Under the pieces are notes generated by a model. That model was not told where the DNA came from. It did no database searches and saw nothing but the letters and a program-made list of their open reading frames with translations. The position numbers were made by a program, and so were the translations under genes. Shown in pieces: positions 1 to 6,153 of a stretch of DNA of 8,098 nucleotides (its first letter is position 1; each line of letters begins with the position of its first letter). This DNA comes from Pseudomonadota bacterium (GTDB lineage Bacteria; Pseudomonadota; Alphaproteobacteria; Rhizobiales; Rhizobiaceae). The DNA is taken from the NCBI GenBank assembly GCA_023387715.1, contig JAEWHQ010000379.1:1-8098 (forward strand), read 5' to 3'.

Positions 1-981
1 GAACATACCATCACCACCGCCGACCTGGCCTTCTTCAAGAATAAACTGACGCACAGTTGGCGGCAGCAAACCACGGCCGGAGAAGTCATAGGCCATGTCT
101 TCCCATGCTGTTCCCATCACACCGCCACCATTGGCAATCAGGTTGAGCGTATCAGAATTACCATTGGTCACCTCAACTACAGGCAACAGTTCTTTGTAAT
201 AATCCCAAACCGGAGGGGCGCACTCACTGGCTGCAAATTTGTCAGCATCTTCTTTCGTGATTTCAAAATTGCTGAATGTTAAGCGGCAATCTTCACTCTT
301 AACCTTTGCCAGTGCGATAGCCTGCATGAACCCACTACCGGAACCACCACCTGCAGGTGATGTAATAATAAGCTTGCCCGGATTTTCCTTTGCCCATTCA
401 AGCAATTTATCCAAATTAGACGGAACCGCATCTTCCTCCATCATGCGGGTGTTATAAATCATACTCGTTTGGTTACGATGGAAAGGCAAATAAGTGCCAC
501 CATGTTCAATGCCACCAGTCACAGTTGCAATCGTGCGATCAAGTGCTAATCCATTGGGCAACATAGTGTACAACGGCACATTGGCAATCACTTGAGAATT
601 ACGCAAAAGGCCAAGTTTGCCGGAGCTGACAAAATACACATCAGCCGGCGATTTTGCGCCACTATTGCGTGCCGCAATTAATTGCTGTGCGGATGCATCA
701 CCCTCACCGCGCACATACTCAACCTTCAGGCCATATTTCTTTTCAAACTCGGGCAACAGGTGGTTGTTAAACAACGGCCCGAAAGAGTCACTGAAATCAT
801 AAAATGTCAGTGTGCCTTCTTTCTTAGCGAGCGGAACAATCGTGTCATAGAAATTATCAGCGGTTAATGCAGAAAGATCAAAATCCGGTTTTGTGTTGAA
901 CTTATCTGCACCTACCGGTTCGGCGGCAAAAACAACTGTGCTAAGAAGGCATGCGACAGACGCCGCGAAGAACATTTTCAT
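1..981 (-). CDS. Periplasmic ABC transporter substrate-binding protein, PotD/Fbp-like (C-terminus off the left edge)
   Basis: The reading frame is open for 327 codons from an ATG at 981 to the left edge, so the C-terminus is missing. Residues 1-19 look like a Sec signal peptide (hydrophobic core followed by VFA before AE), placing the mature protein in the periplasm. The mature part begins the typical ligand-binding fold: an 'EGTLTFYDFSDSF' first strand, then 'FEKKYGLKVEYVRGEG', 'SPADVYFVSSG', 'MIYNTRMM' and, near the break, a glycine-rich 'VGGGDGMF'. This matches the extracellular solute-binding proteins often annotated as iron or polyamine binders. Some members (AfuA) instead bind sugar phosphates, so the ligand cannot be read from sequence. 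A GGAG at 990-993 lies 8 nt before the ATG. The gene follows the phosphatase gene by 48 bp with no visible terminator, so it is probably the third gene of the lacI operon. Permease and ATPase genes are expected further left. Confidence 0.88.
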   Translation of the reverse strand, partial: MKMFFAASVACLLSTVVFAAEPVGADKFNTKPDFDLSALTADNFYDTIVPLAKKEGTLTFYDFSDSFGPLFNNHLLPEFEKKYGLKVEYVRGEGDASAQQLIAARNSGAKSPADVYFVSSGKLGLLRNSQVIANVPLYTMLPNGLALDRTIATVTGGIEHGGTYLPFHRNQTSMIYNTRMMEEDAVPSNLDKLLEWAKENPGKLIITSPAGGGSGSGFMQAIALAKVKSEDCRLTFSNFEITKEDADKFAASECAPPVWDYYKELLPVVEVTNGNSDTLNLIANGGGVMGTAWEDMAYDFSGRGLLPPTVRQFILEEGQVGGGDGMF

Positions 982-1029
982 GGGATTGTCTCCGATTAGG
1001 ATGGTTTCAAGATAGGAAGTTCATTCACT

Positions 1030-1848
1030 TTAGGCTTTCGCAGGCAACAACAAGCTGATATCTGCAAACGGGGGAGGTAGAAGAGCATGCAACTTTGATG
1101 AAATAGCAGGAGAAGCAGCATAAACAGGCGCGCCATGAGCGAGCCCGCCCGCACCGATGTAATCACAGACAACAGCGCCGGCGCAGGCAGCGATATATAA
1201 CCCGCCAACAGCATCCCAGGCGTTCATATGCGGCTCGATATAAGCATCAACGCGACCGGCTGCGGCATGAGCAAGCGATAAAGCACCAGCACCAAGACGT
1301 CTGTTTTCCGTGCCCGCAGCAAAAAGACTTGCAACAATGATACCGCCAAGCCCCTGATCATGCCGCGAAGAAAACCCAAGACTGATAACCGCATCAGCAA
1401 AATCAGATGCCGACGCACAGGCAATTGGCTGGTGATTTAAATAAGCATGACCTTGCGGGTCTGCATGAAACAATTCATCCAGAACAGGATCAAAAATCCA
1501 TGCTGCTACAGTTTTTCCATCTGATAAAAGAGCGATGGAAACACAAAAGTAGCTTAATCTTCTGGTAAAATTAACAGTTCCGTCAATCGGGTCAATCAAC
1601 CAAGTAAAGCCTTGTGGCGATGCATCGCCGCCAAATTCCTCACCAATGATATAATCATCCGGAAAAGCATCACTCAGGCTTTGTCGCACCATGGTTTCAA
1701 TGGCAAAGTCAGCTTCACTGACAACATCACCAGCGCCTTTGCTCTCCACTTTCAGTTCGGCATTTTTAAAGGCTTCCAAAGCACTTTTACCTGCCTTACG
1801 GGCAAGATTTTCGCCCATTAACATACGGAGCAAGTATTGCTCATTCAT
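1030..1848 (-). CDS. Inositol monophosphatase-family phosphatase
   Basis: This 272-residue protein has the full set of IMPase/FIG superfamily motifs: GEEFG at 69-73, DPIDGT at 86-91 (metal-binding Asp86 and Asp89) and WDAVGG at 211-216 (Asp212, in place of the usual WDxAAG). A 'VSEADFAIE' segment at 43-51 fits the usual substrate and metal region. Length is typical. The family hydrolyses phosphate monoesters (inositol-1-P, some sugar phosphates, PAP) with magnesium in the cytoplasm. Motifs alone do not separate these substrates; a PAP phosphatase (CysQ) or housekeeping SuhB role is unlikely from the neighbours. The ATG overlaps the lacI stop codon as ATGA (1845-1848), and an AGGA at 1857-1860 sits 8 nt upstream, so translation is probably coupled to the regulator. 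The context of binding proteins and a GDPD suggests a catabolic sugar- or polyol-phosphate phosphatase, comparable in role to AccG of the agrocinopine pathway. Confidence 0.93.
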   Translation of the reverse strand: MNEQYLLRMLMGENLARKAGKSALEAFKNAELKVESKGAGDVVSEADFAIETMVRQSLSDAFPDDYIIGEEFGGDASPQGFTWLIDPIDGTVNFTRRLSYFCVSIALLSDGKTVAAWIFDPVLDELFHADPQGHAYLNHQPIACASASDFADAVISLGFSSRHDQGLGGIIVASLFAAGTENRRLGAGALSLAHAAAGRVDAYIEPHMNAWDAVGGLYIAACAGAVVCDYIGAGGLAHGAPVYAASPAISSKLHALLPPPFADISLLLPAKA

Positions 1849-2912
1849 TGCTGCATTCCTGTTGTTGCGCGCAGAACAAGCCGTGGCGCACAGTAAAGTA
1901 CACCGCTTTGTTCCGCTAATTTTGAAGACGTCGTCGTTATTGTTTCGGCTGGGATACGGCCTTGCTGATGCTTTTCGACATGATCAAGGACATGCGCGAC
2001 CATCGTATCAAGAGGCTGCTCAAAGCTCGTCAGTTGATAAGGTGTCCATGACGAGGCCGGCAGATTATCGAAACCAACCAAAGCCACATCATCAGGAATG
2101 ATCACGCCTGACGAACGCAAGCCATCCATAAAGCCCAATGCCATCGCATCATTGGTTGAGAAAACAGCATCCGGCCGCTTTGCAGATGCCAAGCTTAAAA
2201 AGCGCTCGGCGCAAGCCTTTCCGGCCTCAATTGACATCACCGGATTGCTCCAGGACAAAGGCTTTTTATCCTGAGCCTGCAAGGCGTCCACAAAACCTTT
2301 GGTACGCTGTGTATTTGCCCAACCATTTTCAGGACCGTTCAGCACCAGAAAGCGTCTGCGCCCTTCAACAGCCAGCAAAGATGCCGCCATTGCACCGCCA
2401 TGCGGATTATCAGTAGCAACCGAAAATGCTCCGCTATGATTGGCCGGTCGATTAAGGGCCGCAAAGAACTGACCACGCGACAAAATATCATCAACGCGCT
2501 CATGATGAATTGAACCGGCAGTGACAATCACACCACGGGTGCGCCAGCTAATTGTCTCCTGCAGCAAACGATCCACCTGATCATCACTATGAGCATAGAA
2601 CAAAAGCGGCTTCAAATTTCGATCTTCAAAACCTTTGAGAAGATGCGACAAAACCTGCGCGCGCCAATCAAAATGAAGGCGGGTTGTGATCACCGCAACC
2701 AATGGCGCATCACCCGTCACCATGCCGGCCGCCAGAGCATTGGGCTGCCAGCCGATTTGTGCTGCAATCGCAAAAATATGATCCCTGGTTTCGGCGGCAA
2801 TTCTCCCTTTGCCCGAAAACGCACGGCTAACCAATGCCTGAGAAACATTAGCCGCTTTGGCAACATCACGGGATGTCACCGCATTAATCGGCTTATTGCT
2901 ACCTTTACCCAC
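1845..2912 (-). CDS. LacI/GalR-family transcriptional regulator
   Basis: The 355-residue protein has an N-terminal LacI helix-turn-helix at about residues 13-60 ('VTSRDVAKAANVSQALVSRAF', then 'IGWQPNALA'), with Gln25-Ala26 at the two positions that set operator specificity in LacI. The hinge region reads AAGM rather than the common ARSL. A periplasmic-binding-protein-like sensor domain follows, with characteristic 'ATDNPHGGAMAA', 'NTQRTKGFVDAL', 'VFSTNDAMALG' and 'PDDVALVGFDN' segments. Such proteins repress sugar-uptake genes until a sugar or sugar phosphate binds. The start is GTG at 2912; no in-frame ATG lies between it and an upstream stop, and no clear Shine-Dalgarno is visible. A second GTG at codon 12, directly before the HTH, is possible. 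The perfect palindrome at 2937-2954, 24 nt upstream, is a likely autoregulatory operator. The gene overlaps the phosphatase gene by 4 bp, implying one operon. Confidence 0.93.
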   Translation of the reverse strand: MGKGSNKPINAVTSRDVAKAANVSQALVSRAFSGKGRIAAETRDHIFAIAAQIGWQPNALAAGMVTGDAPLVAVITTRLHFDWRAQVLSHLLKGFEDRNLKPLLFYAHSDDQVDRLLQETISWRTRGVIVTAGSIHHERVDDILSRGQFFAALNRPANHSGAFSVATDNPHGGAMAASLLAVEGRRRFLVLNGPENGWANTQRTKGFVDALQAQDKKPLSWSNPVMSIEAGKACAERFLSLASAKRPDAVFSTNDAMALGFMDGLRSSGVIIPDDVALVGFDNLPASSWTPYQLTSFEQPLDTMVAHVLDHVEKHQQGRIPAETITTTSSKLAEQSGVLYCAPRLVLRATTGMQQ

Positions 2913-3107
2913 GGCTATTTTTACCGGCCATGCAAGTGGTAATACGTATTACCATTAAGATAACTGCCTAAAAACACCGCCACACCCATTCTCCGTCAAG
3001 TTATTTTGAATGAGACTTATTTAGGGGTGGTTCATGACACAGAGATTGCAGCTCAATTACAGTTTCATGATAATTTTAAACATCTTACTATGAGCAGAGA
3101 CTAAGCC
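2913..3107. other. 195-bp intergenic region between the epimerase-like gene and lacI
   Basis: This gap separates two genes on the same strand. Its lacI-proximal end holds the 18-bp palindrome. The remainder is AT-rich with no open frame worth calling, and I see no strong GC hairpin followed by a T-run after the epimerase stop. TTAGGG and CCCTAA complements occur about 70 nt apart but are too distant to call a terminator. It most likely ends the upstream transcript weakly and contains the lacI operon promoter. Confidence 0.5.
2937..2954. promoter_or_regulatory. Perfect 18-bp palindrome, probable LacI-family operator
   Basis: TGGTAATACGTATTACCA is identical to its own reverse complement over all 18 bases and has the central CpG typical of LacI/GalR-family operators. 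It lies 24 nt upstream of the lacI GTG, inside the expected promoter or leader region. A TTGACG resembling a -35 element is present on the minus strand at 2994-2999, but no convincing -10 accompanies it. Autoregulation of the lacI-phosphatase-binding protein operon is the natural inference. I found no second full copy in the window, only a half-site match inside coding sequence near 155. Confidence 0.72.
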
Positions 3108-4133
3108 CTAATCTTTTATGTTAAATTGTAACCAATAAGATTTAGTCTCACCGGCAGCTAAACAGATTGGGAGCTGGCTTACATCATCTTCATAAGCTTG
3201 GGGTCTGGTTGGCTCCAATGCTAAAGCATAAACACCCGACTGAAACGCACGCCAAATCCCAAACTTAGGCAATGCTGATCGTGAAAAAGATACGTCCATA
3301 CGTAAACAACCGACATGTGTATCGTTTTCCAATCCAATTGTCACAACATCTCCGGCAGACTGCATCGAAAATTCCTGAAAATAGTCCAGATAGTCATCCG
3401 ATGCGCATTTGTCTTCCGCATTAAATATTTGCTTCAAGCCATCATCCACATCACCGTAAAGTCGGACATTCTCATCAAGAAATGGATAGCCAAAATTCAA
3501 GTGGTAAAGAATAGCGTGCGGTGTTGGGCGAAAACCACAGTTTTCAACCCTGTCATCAATTCGTACTCGACCATTGAAAACATTCATTTCAATACGCCGT
3601 GTCAGTAGCAGGTTTTCACCAAAAACTGAACTCTGGCAGACAGTAGCTTCAGCCCAGATTTGAGGTGTATCACAATCCCATTCAATGCCGTATCCTGATA
3701 TGGTCGCACGCTGCCCAGCAATACGACCATGTAAAGGGTAATAGACCTGCTTACGATGTTTGTGCATAAAATGTGATGCCTCACCCACACGAGCGCCACC
3801 AATATGATCCAGCCCGCAGGTGACCATGAAGCCGTCGAAGTTGCGATAAAAACCTACACCATCTTCCGCATCGTCAGAATTCATTGGCCACGGCAAACCA
3901 TTGGCACTGTTCCACCCAATATTGACACCCCGCCATAATGCAGAACAAATATCAAAACCGCGATCCACCGCAATTTCAATCATAAAACCGACAGCATTAC
4001 GACATTGCAGCAATCTCTGCCCGCGTCCCGGCCCATCCTCAATCTGAACCAAACGGATACCAGCGATACCACGACCATCAACAGTTCTCTTACGAAGCTC
4101 TACACGAGATAAATCTTCTGCCGGATGTGTCAT
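3108..4133 (-). CDS. DUF4432 / aldose 1-epimerase-like protein
   Basis: The protein is 341 residues from the ATG at 4133. An upstream in-frame ATG at 4163 would add 10 residues and overlap the preceding gene by 20 bp; I prefer 4133 because AGGGGGG at 4139-4145 lies 5 nt before it. Segments typical of the DUF4432 branch of the galactose-mutarotase-like fold are present: DRGFDI at 57-62, 'GFMVTCGLDHIGG' at about 100, 'PLHGRIAG', 'VFGENLLLTRRIE' and, most distinctively, 'ILYHLNFGYPFLDE'. The fold is an all-beta sandwich that binds sugars in the cytoplasm (no signal peptide). Members are annotated as aldose epimerases, mostly without biochemical proof. It starts 10 bp after the GDPD stop, so the two are almost certainly co-transcribed. 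A role in mutarotating the sugar released by the diesterase and phosphatase fits, but is inference. Confidence 0.88.
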   Translation of the reverse strand: MTHPAEDLSRVELRKRTVDGRGIAGIRLVQIEDGPGRGQRLLQCRNAVGFMIEIAVDRGFDICSALWRGVNIGWNSANGLPWPMNSDDAEDGVGFYRNFDGFMVTCGLDHIGGARVGEASHFMHKHRKQVYYPLHGRIAGQRATISGYGIEWDCDTPQIWAEATVCQSSVFGENLLLTRRIEMNVFNGRVRIDDRVENCGFRPTPHAILYHLNFGYPFLDENVRLYGDVDDGLKQIFNAEDKCASDDYLDYFQEFSMQSAGDVVTIGLENDTHVGCLRMDVSFSRSALPKFGIWRAFQSGVYALALEPTRPQAYEDDVSQLPICLAAGETKSYWLQFNIKD

Positions 4134-4138
4134 TGGAT

Positions 4139-4145
4139 CCCCCCT
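4139..4145 (-). promoter_or_regulatory. Shine-Dalgarno deciding the DUF4432 start
   Basis: On the minus strand AGGGGGG is followed by ATCCA and then ATG at 4133. The site overlaps the last bases of the upstream GDPD gene, whose stop TAG is at 4144-4146. The ATG at 4163 lacks such a signal. Confidence 0.65.
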
Positions 4146-4965
4146 ACTTATAGGTTTTCGCAAGGCTCAAGCCAGATTTCGTCACGAAATCAACCATCCA
4201 CGCGACATCATCACAAACCAACATATCAATATGACCAGCGATTAAGAGCATCCGTAATTGCTCAAAATAATCAAAACCATAACTACGCCTTAGTTTAAAG
4301 TAAGCAGGTGCAGGCACATAGTAGCTCACAGCAATATCAGCATTGTGCAGCTTTTTAGCCAGCTCAGCAGAAAACTGCGGGTAATCCGTATTCATCATAT
4401 CCATACTTGCCGTTTCAGCAGTCAGCACCGGCTCAATAAGGTGGTGATAGTTTATGCCCATTATACGTATCGTTGGTACCAAACGCTTGATATCCCGCAG
4501 CACCACATAATCAAATGAACTGATCAAGACGCGCTCAATCATTTCATTTTCTTCAAGCGCCTTAACAACTTTTTGCAGATAGGCTTCATCAACAAACTTG
4601 TCTTTAATCTCAACAATTAGTGCCAAACCCAACTGGCGCGTAAAAGTCAAAATATCTTCAAAGCTTTCGATTGGCTGTGCTTCAATGGCTAAGCCATTGC
4701 GATTTTTCGTCTTATAGCGACTAATGTCATTGTACGTCATTGAGGCGATCAAACCTGCGCCATCAGACGAATGATCCAGAATATCATCATGGAATACGAT
4801 CAAGCGGCCATCAGCCGTCATGCGAAGATCAATTTCACATAACGTCGCCCCCAGATCAGCAGCGCGCCCTAAAGCGGGACGTGTATTCTCATGCCCCTCA
4901 ATTGAATGACCGCGATGAGCACAAATCAAAACTTCGCCACGCCGTGACGGCAAAATATCAAACAT
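4144..4965 (-). CDS. Glycerophosphodiester phosphodiesterase-family enzyme
   Basis: From the ATG at 4965 the protein has 273 residues. The GDPD TIM-barrel motifs are in order: His17-Arg18-Gly19 and Glu26-Asn27-Thr28 of the HRG...ENT signature, Glu44-Ile-Asp46 (metal ligands), 'TADGRLIVFHDD' with the second catalytic His at 59, 'PIESFEDIL' at 98-106 and 'LIVEIKD' with Glu119 and Lys121. It lacks a signal peptide, so it should act in the cytoplasm on an imported phosphodiester, giving an alcohol and a phosphomonoester. His25 stands where most relatives have Pro (PENT). The frame extends to an ATG at 5022, but that start has no Shine-Dalgarno, whereas AAGAG at 4973-4977 is 7 nt before 4965. It follows the DeoR gene by 107 bp and precedes the epimerase-like gene by 10 bp. 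The substrate could be a glycerophosphodiester or a sugar phosphodiester as for AccF. Confidence 0.93.
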   Translation of the reverse strand: MFDILPSRRGEVLICAHRGHSIEGHENTRPALGRAADLGATLCEIDLRMTADGRLIVFHDDILDHSSDGAGLIASMTYNDISRYKTKNRNGLAIEAQPIESFEDILTFTRQLGLALIVEIKDKFVDEAYLQKVVKALEENEMIERVLISSFDYVVLRDIKRLVPTIRIMGINYHHLIEPVLTAETASMDMMNTDYPQFSAELAKKLHNADIAVSYYVPAPAYFKLRRSYGFDYFEQLRMLLIAGHIDMLVCDDVAWMVDFVTKSGLSLAKTYK

Positions 4966-5072
4966 AATTTTACTCTTGAATAACTGAACTAAGCTGGAGG
5001 ATTTCAGAAGGACGGCACACATTAAAGTGCATCGAAAATCATGGGGTTACCGATTTATAACGGCATGGTTCA

Positions 5073-5843
5073 TCATGACGCGATCATAAATTTTTTGCGT
5101 AATTTTTCCGGGCTTGCTTCTATAATGGAACGTGCACCTGCATCTGTAATAATAGTGCTGACATCCTCAATCTTGACAGTAACAGAAAAACTCGACTTCA
5201 TAAATTTTGTATGGTCTGCAACCACAATAATGCGCCGCGAAACTTCAATCATCGCACGCTGAATGCTGGCATTAACAGGCGATCCGGTTAAAATTACGCC
5301 ACGCTCCAAATCAACAGAAGCCGCATTGAGTATGAGTTTATCGACATTAAACTGACGAATAAACTGCTCGGCGAGATTACCCCTGAAAGAACGATTTATC
5401 TCCGCATACTCCCCCCCGACTGCATAAAAATTGGGGATGCTATGACGGATAAACTCGGCAATAATATCAGCACTATTGGTGATAAAGGTCAGATTTTGGC
5501 GTAAGACAAGCAGTTTCGCCAATTCCAAGGTGGTGGTGCCCGCATCCAGCAACACGACATCCCCGTCCTCGATCAAGCCAGCAGCCGCTTTACCAATGAT
5601 TTGCTTTTCTTGCTGCTGCGAAACTGCACGTAAGGCATTGCTTGGATCATTCGCCACTTGCGAGACATTGACCGCGCCACCATGCGTACGACGCAACAAA
5701 CCCTTCTTCTCCAACTCAGCCAGATCACGACGCGCTGTAGCAACTGATATATCAAATCTTTGCATCAACAGGCCGATGCTGACAAAGGGTTCATCCCGCA
5801 ACATATCTACGATTGCGATTTGTCTTGTTTCAGCAATGCTCAT
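5073..5843 (-). CDS. DeoR/GlpR-family transcriptional regulator (paralogue 1)
   Basis: The 256-residue protein starts with a DeoR winged HTH: 'RQIAIVDMLRDEPFVS' then 'ISVATARRDLAELEKKG' and the family-specific 'LLRRTHGGAV' at 49-58. The C-terminal sugar-phosphate sensor domain shows DAGTTT at 100-105, ITNS at 121-124, VGGE at 142-145, SFRG at 152-155 and ADHTKF at 209-214. Members are usually repressors released by a phosphorylated sugar. The frame extends to a TTG at 5882, but GGGGG at 5854-5858, 10 nt before the ATG at 5843, favours the shorter form. It is divergent from a paralogue at 6154, with 310 bp between them, and leads the GDPD-epimerase genes, which it may regulate. Its sensor domain has 'PVNASIQRAM' where many relatives have an EAxVKxAM-like sequence. 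Confidence 0.94.
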   Translation of the reverse strand: MSIAETRQIAIVDMLRDEPFVSIGLLMQRFDISVATARRDLAELEKKGLLRRTHGGAVNVSQVANDPSNALRAVSQQQEKQIIGKAAAGLIEDGDVVLLDAGTTTLELAKLLVLRQNLTFITNSADIIAEFIRHSIPNFYAVGGEYAEINRSFRGNLAEQFIRQFNVDKLILNAASVDLERGVILTGSPVNASIQRAMIEVSRRIIVVADHTKFMKSSFSVTVKIEDVSTIITDAGARSIIEASPEKLRKKFMIAS

Positions 5844-5851
5844 ATTAATTA

Positions 5852-5860
5852 CACCCCCAC
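5852..5860 (-). promoter_or_regulatory. Shine-Dalgarno deciding the start of DeoR paralogue 1
   Basis: The minus strand reads GTGGGGGTG here, with the G-run ending 10 nt before ATG at 5843. The spacing is slightly long, but no comparable signal precedes the TTG at 5882. The shorter start also makes the protein match its paralogue end to end. Confidence 0.5.
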
Positions 5861-5866
5861 TTAAAC

Positions 5867-5880
5867 GATCGATATCGATC
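5867..5880. promoter_or_regulatory. 14-bp palindrome GATCGATATCGATC, possible operator
   Basis: The sequence equals its reverse complement over 14 bases and lies 23 nt upstream of the ATG of DeoR paralogue 1, downstream of its AT-rich promoter-like stretch. That is a suitable position for a repressor site. It also contains GATC sites and an ATCGAT repeat, so chance or another role remains possible. Confidence 0.4.
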
Positions 5881-6012
5881 AAATATAATCATAATATTGT
5901 ATAAAAGCTATATCCGCCTTCAGCTTTAACTACGAACCATAACGGTGATCCATAAGAAGAAGAACAGCACTTACATTGCCAAAACCTTTAACTGAGGCGA
6001 AAATGCCTTAAT

Positions 6013-6037
6013 ATCATGTCGTTTTTACGACAATGAT
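6013..6037. repeat. Bulged inverted repeat around a TTTT loop
   Basis: ATCAT-GTCGT (6013-6022), loop TTTT, then ACGAC-A-ATGAT (6027-6037) pair as two 5-bp stem segments with one bulged A. The core TGTCGTTTTTACGACA-like element resembles a dyad operator with an AT centre. It lacks a T-run after the stem, so a terminator is unlikely. Confidence 0.5.
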
Positions 6038-6049
6038 CACTAAATCATT
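6032..6049. repeat. AATGAT-N6-ATCATT inverted repeat
   Basis: Six-base arms AATGAT (6032-6037) and ATCATT (6044-6049) flank six bases. The same arm pair recurs with an 8-base spacer at 6113-6132, suggesting repeated regulator half-sites. The left arm overlaps the hairpin at 6013-6037. Confidence 0.45.
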
Positions 6050-6070
6050 TTCTCGCTTACACACATGAAG

Positions 6071-6087
6071 TGTCATACCGTTGTCAT
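6071..6087 (+). repeat. TGTCAT direct repeat, 11-bp period
   Basis: TGTCAT occurs at 6071-6076 and again at 6082-6087, one helical turn apart, in the region expected to hold the promoter of DeoR paralogue 2. DeoR-family proteins often bind tandem half-sites, but six bases twice could be chance. Confidence 0.3.
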
Positions 6088-6112
6088 TCTACGAAGATAG
6101 ATATCAATCACA

Positions 6113-6132
6113 AATGATCGAATTACATCATT
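6113..6132. repeat. AATGAT-N8-ATCATT inverted repeat
   Basis: Arms at 6113-6118 and 6127-6132 repeat the pair seen at 6032-6049. The element ends 21 nt before the TTG start of DeoR paralogue 2, where binding could block transcription initiation. Confidence 0.45.
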
Positions 6133-6140
6133 AGTGTAAC

Positions 6141-6144
6141 AGGA
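6141..6144 (+). promoter_or_regulatory. Shine-Dalgarno supporting a TTG start
   Basis: AGGA lies 9 nt before TTG at 6154. A nearer ATG at 6146 is followed at once by TAA, so TTG at 6154 (or the adjacent TTG at 6157) is the best start for this gene. Confidence 0.5.
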
Positions 6145-6153
6145 TATGTAACG

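Larger units (their letters stand above)
5844..6153. promoter_or_regulatory. Divergent control region between the two deoR-type genes
   Basis: This 310-bp AT-rich region must hold the promoters of both transcription units. Visible elements are a 14-bp palindrome near the left gene (5867-5880), a bulged hairpin (6013-6037), two AATGAT...ATCATT inverted pairs (6032-6049 and 6113-6132) and a TGTCAT direct repeat with 11-bp period (6071-6087). On the minus strand a TATTAT/TATGAT stretch around 5885-5900 could serve as a -10. On the plus strand TTGTCA at 6081-6086 resembles a -35, with only a weak -10 after it. No convincing coding frame is present. Confidence 0.7.

Noticed and set aside
151..166. 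Half-site resembling the lacI palindrome (ATTACCATTGGT)
   Set aside because: It lies inside the binding-protein coding region, lacks the symmetric other half, and is likely chance.
1691..2101. 136-codon plus-strand frame
   Set aside because: It lies antisense across the lacI/phosphatase junction, both of which have complete family motifs, and its translation resembles no protein family.
4134..4163. Upstream ATG at 4163 for the DUF4432 gene
   Set aside because: It would overlap the GDPD gene by 20 bp and lacks a Shine-Dalgarno; AGGGGGG at 4139-4145 favours the ATG at 4133.
4966..5022. Upstream ATG at 5022 for the GDPD gene
   Set aside because: No ribosome-binding signal precedes it and the 19 extra residues match nothing in the fold; AAGAG at 4973-4977 supports 4965.
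5476..5904. 142-codon plus-strand frame antisense to DeoR paralogue 1
   Set aside because: It is a shadow of a well-supported gene, with no recognisable motifs and no sign of its own start signal.
6013..6037. Intrinsic terminator
   Set aside because: The stem is short and bulged with the T-run in the loop, not after the stem, and it sits between divergent genes where a terminator is not expected.
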